This document shows, piece by piece, positions 13,495-18,859 of a DNA stretch of 18,859 nucleotides. Position numbers and translations under genes: made by a program. The stretch spans positions 1-18,859 of the forward strand of contig CAJUHG010000059.1 of the NCBI GenBank assembly GCA_910586005.1, written 5' to 3'. Source of the DNA: an uncultured Lachnospiraceae bacterium (GTDB lineage: Bacteria > Bacillota > Clostridia > Lachnospirales > Lachnospiraceae). Position 1 is the stretch's first letter, and each line of letters opens with the position of its first letter. The notes beneath the pieces are model-generated. The model made no database searches, was not told the origin of the DNA, and saw only the letters and a list, made by a program, of their open reading frames with translations.

Positions 13495-14910
13495 TTATTG
13501 CTGCATTAAGCTCTCTACAGTACCCTGTGCTGTTGCAAGCTCATCATCAACATTTGAACCGCCTACAACATTCTGAATTGCAGTTGCGATAGCATCACGA
13601 GCTTCATAGTAATATACACCAGTATTGTTGCTAGGAATCTTACCTGCATACTCTGTAATCTTGGAGAATACTGCATCCCCACCATAGAAATCTTGTGCTT
13701 TGCCATATGCATCAGAATCACCTGCTGGCAAATAAGTAGCTAAAGCTCCAGAAGGAAGAATATTTTCATATAATTCAACACTTCCCGCAAAGGTGCTAGC
13801 CAAGAAATCTGTTGCTAAATCAACATCTTTACAATTGCTGGTAACAGCCCATGAAGAACCACCATTATTAGAATAATTAGTAGCATCAGCAACGTCTACA
13901 AGTTTTGGCATATTAGTAATACCCCATTTTCCGCTCTGATCAGTTGCAGTCTGAATAGAAGCCATAATCCAACATCCATTAATCGTACCTGCTACAGTTT
14001 CATTATTAAGAGTTCCAATATATTGATCCCAGTCATTTACTTCAACTAAAACGCCTTCTTTTACTAATGCAGCATATGTTTCCATAACTTTCTTCAATGA
14101 TTCATTTCCAGTAATTGCAGGTTTTCCTTCTTCATCAAATAAAGAAGAACCGCAAGACTGAAGCATCATCATAATAACATCAGATTCGCCAGACTGACAG
14201 GAAAGTAATGGCTTGCCTGTTTTTGCAAGAACTTCTTTCCCTTTTTCAAGATATTCATCCCAAGTAATGTCTGTAAAATCTTCCAATTTCATTCCAGCTT
14301 CTTCCAAAATATCTGTTCTATAGCATGCAATAACAGCACCATTATCAAATGGAACACCATAATTCTTACCTTCTACAACAGAATAAGCCGTCTTAGCTGC
14401 ACCAAAGTTAGAGAAATCAATAGAACTGCCTGTTAAATCTGTAAATGCTTCTGGATAAGAAATAACATTCTTCTGGAATGCATTATCCTGCATTAAAATA
14501 ATATCTGGCAATGTATCAAGTGCATTACCTGTTGCTGCTGTGGTCAATTTCTTCTGAACATCATCCCAAGGTGTTTCAGTTACTTCTAACTCAAATCCTG
14601 GATGAGATGCTTGATAGATTTTGCCTGCTTCTTCTATTGCATTGATATTAAATGCTGGGTCCCAACACCAAACAGTTAATTTGCCGCCTCCGCTTGAACT
14701 GTCATCTCCTGCATTTGCATCGTCTCCTGCATTTGCATCATCTCCTGCATTTGCATCGTCTCCTGCATTTGCATCATCTCCTGTATTGTTGTTTTCTACT
14801 TGACTTGAATTGTTATTGGAATTTTTATCATTATTTCCCCCACCACATCCAGTCAACATTGTTGCAGTCATTGCCACACAAAGCAATGCACTTATAAATT
14901 TTTTCTTCAT
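13495..14910 (-). CDS. Sugar ABC transporter substrate-binding lipoprotein
   Basis: Extracellular solute-binding protein (family 1, CUT1) of 471 residues that captures the sugar outside the membrane and delivers it to the two permeases. The start at 14910 has GGGAGG 6-8 nt upstream and gives a lipoprotein signal peptide: MKKKF, hydrophobic core, lipobox LTGC with Cys22. The open frame extends upstream to 15033, but that part has no ribosome site and covers the promoter. After the lipid anchor comes a flexible Asn/Asp/Gly linker (about 23-75) with four GDDANA hexapeptides, encoded by an 18-bp tandem repeat. The binding domain begins at KLTVWCWDPAFN and shows family features such as DTLPDIILMQDNAFQKN and the C-terminal helices. 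Galacto-oligosaccharide specificity is inferred from lacZ and GH53 downstream. Confidence 0.92.
   Translation of the reverse strand: MKKKFISALLCVAMTATMLTGCGGGNNDKNSNNNSSQVENNNTGDDANAGDDANAGDDANAGDDANAGDDSSSGGGKLTVWCWDPAFNINAIEEAGKIYQASHPGFELEVTETPWDDVQKKLTTAATGNALDTLPDIILMQDNAFQKNVISYPEAFTDLTGSSIDFSNFGAAKTAYSVVEGKNYGVPFDNGAVIACYRTDILEEAGMKLEDFTDITWDEYLEKGKEVLAKTGKPLLSCQSGESDVIMMMLQSCGSSLFDEEGKPAITGNESLKKVMETYAALVKEGVLVEVNDWDQYIGTLNNETVAGTINGCWIMASIQTATDQSGKWGITNMPKLVDVADATNYSNNGGSSWAVTSNCKDVDLATDFLASTFAGSVELYENILPSGALATYLPAGDSDAYGKAQDFYGGDAVFSKITEYAGKIPSNNTGVYYYEARDAIATAIQNVVGGSNVDDELATAQGTVESLMQQ
14702..14791 (-). repeat. 18-bp in-frame tandem repeat in the binding-protein linker
   Basis: Four exact-length 18-bp units (14702-14773) plus a diverged fifth (14774-14791). 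Each unit reads TCATCTCCTGCATTTGCA or the same with TCG at the start; the third base alternates A, G, A, G, so the array probably grew by duplication of a 36-bp pair. It encodes GDDANA repeats and could vary in copy number without shifting frame. Confidence 0.9.
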
Positions 14911-14972
14911 ATTTGTTTCCCTCCCGTGAAAAACATTATTTTTGTTTAGAACAACAAATACACATATTTGCG

Positions 14973-14982
14973 CAAGCGGTTG
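14973..14982. promoter_or_regulatory. LacI-family operator at the transcription start of the sugar operon
   Basis: CAAGCGGTTG is a near-palindrome centred on CG (CAAxCGxTTG), the core of LacI/GalR-family and cre-like sites. It lies just downstream of the predicted transcription start, the usual position for repression by the adjacent LacI-type regulator. A 9-bp inverted repeat, TAGAACAAC (14947-14955) and GTTGTTCTA (14979-14987), overlaps it. Only one clear copy was found. Confidence 0.6.
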
Positions 14983-14995
14983 TTCTATGTTATTT

Positions 14996-15030
14996 AGTTT
15001 ATCAAATATAACATTTATTGTCAATGTCAA
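14996..15030 (-). promoter_or_regulatory. Sigma-A promoter of the galactan operon
   Basis: On the minus strand a perfect TTGACA -35 (15024-15019), a 17-nt spacer and TAAACT -10 (15001-14996) predict a start near 14989 and a leader of about 80 nt. A second TTGACA (15030-15025) abuts the first as a direct repeat. The -10 matches only 4 of 6. Confidence 0.6.
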
Positions 15031-15231
15031 CACTTTCCAGATTTTTATTTCATTTTTTGTATATTCTGACTAAGAAATTTTCGTCATTTTTACTATCTTT
15101 TAAGTGTTATACCCTTATTGTTACAGTGAAAATACCTATTTTTTTTCTATTTTTTTGTGCAAATTTTATTCTAATAACGTGTTAAACCTATAAAAAATCA
15201 TATATTTTTCGGCTTTTTTGATTTTACTGAA

Positions 15232-15255
15232 TTTATTGGTAAATTTACCAATAAA
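15232..15255. promoter_or_regulatory. Perfect 24-bp palindrome in the regulatory gap
   Basis: TTTATTGGTAAA is followed directly by its own reverse complement, with no spacer and no mismatch. It lies about 200 bp upstream of the operon promoter and 211 bp past the lacI stop. It lacks the central CG of LacI sites, so it may bind a different dimeric regulator. No T-run follows, so it is not a normal terminator. Function unknown. Confidence 0.5.
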
Positions 15256-15276
15256 AATTGACCTATTTTTACTAGA

Positions 15277-15358
15277 AAAAATACCTTTAGTGATTACATA
15301 AATAGAGATATGTTTTGCTAACATAAAACTTTTTGATATCTTTGTAATCACTAAAGGT
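15277..15358 (-). terminator. Long inverted repeat with T-run, possible lacI terminator
   Basis: ACCTTTAGTGATTACA (15283-15298) and its exact complement (15343-15358) form a 16-bp stem. The 44-nt loop holds nested pairs AGATAT/ATATCT (15306-15311, 15336-15341) and ATGTT/AACAT. On the minus strand ATTTTTTC follows directly. It lies 108 bp past the lacI stop. The large loop is unusual for a terminator, so a regulatory structure is the alternative. The rest of the 556-bp gap 14911-15466 shows no gene. Confidence 0.45.
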
Positions 15359-15466
15359 TATATGAAATGGCATTCTTATCTGATATATTTAGTAAATTCT
15401 CACACTATTAACAATAACACTATATAAAAATGTGATAATTCCTAATGATACACTGATACAAATATC

Positions 15467-16480
15467 CTATTTTGTTGAAGTTTTTAAAATCACCTCATAA
15501 CCTAATAAAGTCCTAGATTCTACATAATTTCCCTCAATCAATTCTAACAACGTTTTACATGCTACTGTTCCTAATTCTTTAACATCAAAAGAAAGAGATG
15601 TAACAGAAGGCAGATTATTTTCTAAAATAGAACTATCATAAAAGGACGCTACACGCATCTGTTCTGGTACTACAATATTTTCTTTTCGCAATTTATTTAA
15701 AACATGGATACAAACTGCATCATCTAAACAGGCAATACAATCAACCTGATATTCTAATAGCTTTTCCACTGCTCGCTCTATCATGATTTCCTTCGCTACA
15801 TTAATAAATATAATATTATTATCTATAGGAATTCCAACTATTTCATGTGCTTCTATATAACCTTGTAGGCGATTTTGTGTTACTACATGAGATTCTATTC
15901 CACCAATTAATCCAATTCTATTCATTCTTTTCATCAATAGAATAGAAATCAACTCTCGACAAGCGCTCTGATGGTCATTATCTATCTGAATCACTCCCTG
16001 ATAATTACTACTTCCAACCGTTACAAATGGTATATCCCTAGATTTTAAATATTCAATGTGAATATCTTTTGTAAAGGTCCTCATCAATATTACTCCATCT
16101 ACTTTATGATTCTCTACCATCCGCATAAGTTGTGAACAATCATTTTCTCTACCCATTGTAAGTAAAATATCATAATCCATACTAACAGCAGTTTCCTGAA
16201 TGCCTATAAGACAAGTCTGAAAAAAAGGCAAATCTACAACGGTGTAATCTTCTGGCAACATAATTCCAATATTATATGTCTTTAACTGTGCAAGACCTTT
16301 CGCAAGTACATTTGGTTTATAATTATGCTCCTGAATATATGCTAATACACGTTCTTTTGTCTCATTTCCAATTCTTCCTTTTCCAGAAATCGCTCTAGAA
16401 ACAGTTGTTTTTGAAACCCCTAATGCCTCTGCAACATCTGAAATTGTTATTTTTTTTTCATTCTCCTTTGCTTGTGCCAT
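15467..16480 (-). CDS. LacI-family transcriptional regulator
   Basis: DNA-binding repressor of 337 residues. The N-terminal helix-turn-helix is textbook: ITISDVAEALGVSKTTVSRAISG (11-33), followed by GRIGNETKERVLAYIQEHNYKPNVLAKGL with the hinge helix at about 55-64. The rest is a periplasmic-binding-protein-like effector domain: YNIGIMLP (69-76), VDGVILMRT, LIGGI, VDCIACLDDAVCIHVLNKL, and VPEQMRVASFYDSSILENNLPSVTSLSFD. An upstream TTG at 16519 would add 13 residues but has no ribosome site; the ATG at 16480 has GGTGAG close upstream and gives the usual family length. It lies directly upstream of the sugar operon in the same direction, and a LacI-type site covers that operon's start, so it probably represses the operon until a galactose-containing sugar binds. 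The ligand is inferred. Confidence 0.93.
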   Translation of the reverse strand: MAQAKENEKKITISDVAEALGVSKTTVSRAISGKGRIGNETKERVLAYIQEHNYKPNVLAKGLAQLKTYNIGIMLPEDYTVVDLPFFQTCLIGIQETAVSMDYDILLTMGRENDCSQLMRMVENHKVDGVILMRTFTKDIHIEYLKSRDIPFVTVGSSNYQGVIQIDNDHQSACRELISILLMKRMNRIGLIGGIESHVVTQNRLQGYIEAHEIVGIPIDNNIIFINVAKEIMIERAVEKLLEYQVDCIACLDDAVCIHVLNKLRKENIVVPEQMRVASFYDSSILENNLPSVTSLSFDVKELGTVACKTLLELIEGNYVESRTLLGYEVILKTSTK

Positions 16481-16593
16481 AGTCTCACCATATACCTTGT
16501 ATTTTATCTTGGTGGTCAATTACACTATACCTGCAGATAAATTTAAGAAATAGAAAACTCACTTATTTTTCTTATATCGATAATTTGCAAAAA

Positions 16594-18522
16594 TCAACCA
16601 TTATCTTCTTCAGGCTCATTCGTTTCATTTGCCTGATTCTCTAATTCTTGAATAATATTCTCTGCTTCTATCAATATATTGTAATTGAACACTTTACTTC
16701 GTGCTGCCTCTGAAAGCTGATTATATTGTGCTCTTACTTGTTCTACAGTTTCCTTCATATCTAATGTAATTTCTCTGTCCGCCAGCTGTTGATTAATGGC
16801 ATCAATTACTGGTTGTGCTTCTGCCTGAGCTTGCTGATCTGCAAAAGCCTCTGTCTCAAGTTGTCCAATTGTGGCCTCCGCCACTTCTAATACATTATAA
16901 TTAGTGACATATTCTTTTGCTCTATCACTCAAAGCATTATATTGATTTCTTGTATTTACAACCATATCTTTACTTGCTAGTGTAATCTCTCCCAAGGAAT
17001 CAATCATCTGTATCACAACGGCTGCAGATTCTTGTGCTTGTCTTTCAGCCTCTTCTTGTGCTCTTTCAGCTTCCTCTTGTTCTTTTGCTTTCGCACTTTC
17101 TGTTCCTTGTAAATTATATACCAACACTGCACAACCTGCTTCTATATTGTCATATAACTTCTTTGCTGCATCATATGGCATATTCACACAGCCATGAGAA
17201 CCATTTTTTTTATAATAATTTCCTCCAAAATCCCTACGCCAAGTCGCATCATGAAACCCCACTCCTCCATTAAAAGGCATCCAGAAAGATACAGGTGTTG
17301 CATAATCTTCTCCTCGTAAAGTTTTATCTAGCTGTTTATAATACAAACCATAAGCTCCTACTGGTGTACTCCATCCTTTTGCATCATTTCCTGAAACAAA
17401 ATCTGTATCTAAAATTAAGGAACCATTTTTATAATAATATAAATGTTGTGCTGTCAAGTTTACTTCTACATAGGTATCCCCATAGTCATTTGCTCCCCTG
17501 CTATTTGCTGTTTTAGCATATATTGGTTCTTTTGATATATTCTCACCATTTTTAATGTTTTCAATCAATGCTGCTACTTCACCTTCCTGATCTATTTTCC
17601 ATCCATAATCACCTCCACTCACAGTAACTGTAGCCCCATAAGAAGATACCAAGGATTTTGATTTCCCTACCGTATTATAGGTTTCTGCCAAAGATGCTAC
17701 ATAATTTTGAACTTCTTCTTGAGAAAGATTAAGCTCTAAATTATTACCTACTGAAATCCACTGACTAATAGTTTTTCCATTCAAAACTTCTCGATTTTCT
17801 CCAAATTCATATGTAATTGATGCATTGGCATATTTATTCATAGTTTCAACCAACTTTATCAGTTCTTCTGATTCTTGTGTTATTTTAGGTTTTACATAAC
17901 ATTCCTCCTTACTCATAGAAATACTGTCTTGCAAGTTCAAAATGGCTTTTTCTAAGACATCAAAAAAATGATCTTCTTCTACAACAGTCCCTTCTTCTTC
18001 TGGTATAATTTTATATCCATCTACCTCAGAATAGTTGGAAACAACTGCATCTAAGGCTTCCCGCATTTTAGATTTATCCATTAATTTTAAATCATATACT
18101 GATTTTTTCAAGGATTTTTGATTAAAATCTATGATGGTGTCTACTTCTATCTTAGACTTTTGAAATAATGCCATTGGCCATGCAAATTCATTTTGTTTCA
18201 TCAATTCTCTTTCAAGAGAACCATCAAATATTGGTTTTAAATCAATTTCTTTTCCCTGAATAATCTCTTCATTGCCTTCTCTTGGTTCTATTCTAAGTTG
18301 GTATCCTTTAATTTCATCTACAATTAAATCTTCCACTTTTCCTATCGTTTTTCCTGAAGCATCAATTCCATTTACGGTTGTGCCATATAGAAAATGGTTG
18401 CCAAAATATACTGCAAAGCCCAAATATACTGCTACGAGCATTAGAACAGTACTTCCTAACATAATCATTAATTGTTTTTTCCTTGTTTTTTTTACTCTTT
18501 TTGTTTTTTTCGCTTTCTTCAT
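16594..18522 (-). CDS. Membrane-anchored L,D-transpeptidase with PG-binding ectodomain
   Basis: Cell-wall enzyme that makes 3-3 peptidoglycan cross-links by a cysteine transpeptidase mechanism. Layout of the 642 residues: highly basic cytoplasmic tail (1-17), one transmembrane helix (about 18-40), an extracytoplasmic region (about 45-340) resembling two PG_binding_4-type modules, and a YkuD catalytic domain (about 349-470) with GFHDATWRRDFGG (His424) and the SHGCVNMP signature (Ser442, His443, Cys445). A charged Glu/Ala/Gln helix (475-498) leads to two related helical repeats (503-556 and 572-627), each with a RxQYNxLS core and an NYN motif. The acidic end is NEPEEDNG. The ATG at 18522 has GAAAGG about 9 nt upstream. 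It has its own promoter at 18720-18747 and a structured leader. lacI follows 113 bp downstream and is probably a separate unit. Confidence 0.92.
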   Translation of the reverse strand: MKKAKKTKRVKKTRKKQLMIMLGSTVLMLVAVYLGFAVYFGNHFLYGTTVNGIDASGKTIGKVEDLIVDEIKGYQLRIEPREGNEEIIQGKEIDLKPIFDGSLERELMKQNEFAWPMALFQKSKIEVDTIIDFNQKSLKKSVYDLKLMDKSKMREALDAVVSNYSEVDGYKIIPEEEGTVVEEDHFFDVLEKAILNLQDSISMSKEECYVKPKITQESEELIKLVETMNKYANASITYEFGENREVLNGKTISQWISVGNNLELNLSQEEVQNYVASLAETYNTVGKSKSLVSSYGATVTVSGGDYGWKIDQEGEVAALIENIKNGENISKEPIYAKTANSRGANDYGDTYVEVNLTAQHLYYYKNGSLILDTDFVSGNDAKGWSTPVGAYGLYYKQLDKTLRGEDYATPVSFWMPFNGGVGFHDATWRRDFGGNYYKKNGSHGCVNMPYDAAKKLYDNIEAGCAVLVYNLQGTESAKAKEQEEAERAQEEAERQAQESAAVVIQMIDSLGEITLASKDMVVNTRNQYNALSDRAKEYVTNYNVLEVAEATIGQLETEAFADQQAQAEAQPVIDAINQQLADREITLDMKETVEQVRAQYNQLSEAARSKVFNYNILIEAENIIQELENQANETNEPEEDNG

Positions 18523-18569
18523 TTCCTTTTGCCTTTCTTTTATCTATGGTTCCCTCCCACCAATCTTAA

Positions 18570-18718
18570 CTTATGCTTGTAACTCAAAGAAAATACAAGG
18601 ATTTTCCTTATGAAATAGAGTTAAACAAAAAGTCCTATTAGGTTTTCCCTTCTTCTACTTGTAAAAATCTCTAGATTTTCACTCGTGAAATAGAAAGCTC
18701 TCCTAAGCTTTCTGTTTC
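18570..18718 (-). other. Structured leader of the L,D-transpeptidase gene, with a diverged repeat
   Basis: Three adjacent hairpins begin at the predicted transcription start: 18687-18699 with 18706-18718 (13 bp, one G-T), TTTCAC/GTGAAA at 18677-18690, and AAAATCT/AGATTTT at 18664-18679 (overlapping the previous one by three bases). Two diverged copies of a roughly 45-bp element (18652-18693 and 18570-18618) share CTATTTCA, GAAAATC and TTACAAG on the minus strand. No known riboswitch class is recognised. Confidence 0.45.
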
Positions 18719-18719
18719 T

Positions 18720-18747
18720 ATTATAATTCCATTTTCCATAAAGTCAA
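18720..18747 (-). promoter_or_regulatory. Sigma-A promoter of the L,D-transpeptidase gene
   Basis: On the minus strand TTGACT (18747-18742), a 16-nt spacer and a perfect TATAAT (18725-18720). Predicted start near 18713, giving a leader of about 190 nt. It diverges from the tRNA promoter, with 27 bp between the two -35 boxes. Confidence 0.7.
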
Positions 18748-18774
18748 ATAATTTCAAAATTCAATATTTTACAG

Positions 18775-18803
18775 TTGATTTTACTTTTTCTTTATGATAT
18801 AAT
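18775..18803 (+). promoter_or_regulatory. Sigma-A promoter of the tRNA-Pro gene
   Basis: TTGATT (18775-18780), a 17-nt spacer and a perfect TATAAT (18798-18803). The tRNA begins 9 nt after the -10, so only a few leader nucleotides are transcribed. Confidence 0.8.
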
Positions 18804-18812
18804 GAAAACATT

Positions 18813-18859
18813 CGGGGTATGGCTCAGCTTGGCTAGAGCGCACGGCTGGGGGCCGTGAG
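18813..18859 (+). tRNA. tRNA-Pro (anticodon GGG), 3'-truncated by the window edge
   Basis: The 5' half of a tRNA can be folded: acceptor strand CGGGGTA (18813-18819), T8 and G9, D-stem GCTC/GAGC (18822-18825, 18836-18839), and anticodon stem CACGG/CCGTG (18841-18845, 18853-18857) around the 7-nt loop CTGGGGG. T33 precedes anticodon GGG (18848-18850), which reads proline codons CCC and CCU. The window ends in the variable loop, so the T-arm and 3' acceptor strand are missing. Confidence 0.93.

Noticed and set aside
14702..14791. Regular short repeats that might suggest a CRISPR array
   Set aside because: Units are contiguous with no spacers, lie in frame within a coding sequence and encode a hexapeptide repeat.
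14621..14897. Two plus-strand open frames with Ala/Ser/Phe and His/Leu repeats
   Set aside because: Both are shadows of the tandem repeat on the opposite strand of the binding-protein gene.
14911..15033. 41-codon N-terminal extension of the sugar-binding protein
   Set aside because: It would bury the lipoprotein signal peptide and covers the promoter and operator; the ATG at 14910 has a proper ribosome site.
15166..15351. 61-codon open frame on the minus strand in the lacI/operon gap
   Set aside because: Non-ATG start, no ribosome site, composition is Lys/Ile/Phe-rich as expected from AT-rich non-coding DNA, and it runs through the inverted repeat and palindrome.
16481..16519. TTG start adding 13 residues to the LacI-type regulator
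   Set aside because: No ribosome site upstream, and the extension is not part of the usual family N-terminus; ATG at 16480 is preferred.
18272..18613. 113-codon plus-strand open frame at the start of the L,D-transpeptidase gene
   Set aside because: Antisense to a well-supported gene and its leader; hydrophobic content mirrors the Lys-rich minus-strand tail.

Overview
The window is AT-rich and nearly all coding sequence lies on the minus strand. Strong AGGAGG-type ribosome sites, sigma-A promoters, a lipoprotein sugar-binding protein with an Asn/Asp-rich linker, and an L,D-transpeptidase with a PG-binding-type ectodomain suggest a low-GC Firmicute of the Clostridia, probably a gut or rumen Lachnospiraceae-like organism. 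The taxonomy is inferred from protein style only.

Left part (1-4631, minus strand, housekeeping). A 3'-truncated serine hydroxymethyltransferase gene (glyA) lies behind a small DUF1294 membrane protein. Further right are a DUF368 (PopT-type) polyprenyl-phosphate transporter and a pair of PLP aminotransferases, a class I enzyme followed by HisC. A three-tier stem-loop sits between hisC and the DUF368 gene.

Middle (4879-16480, minus strand, beta-galactan/galactoside use). Transcription runs right to left. A LacI-family regulator is followed by a 556-bp regulatory gap containing a promoter, a LacI-type operator, a 24-bp perfect palindrome and a 16-bp inverted repeat. Then come a solute-binding lipoprotein, two ABC permeases, a LacZ-type GH2 beta-galactosidase, an unrecognised 611-residue putative carbohydrate-active protein, a 72-residue zinc-ribbon protein overlapping its end, a signal-less GH53 endo-galactanase, and a strong terminator at 4879-4919. 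The logic is import of galacto-oligosaccharides, then cytoplasmic cleavage by GH53 and LacZ. No ABC ATPase is encoded here. Each of the four larger gaps inside the operon (6074-6190, 8218-8406, 11434-11667, 13379-13494) carries a stem-loop without a U-tract, suggesting post-transcriptional setting of gene dosage.

Right part (16594-18859). A membrane-anchored L,D-transpeptidase with two C-terminal helical repeats has a clear promoter and a structured leader of about 190 nt. Divergent from it, a tRNA-Pro(GGG) gene with a near-consensus promoter starts on the plus strand and is cut by the window end.

The least explained parts are the 611-residue protein with its coupled zinc ribbon, the intercistronic hairpins (notably a C-run that could pair with either of two G-runs, one of them the permease ribosome site), and the palindromes in the regulatory gap.
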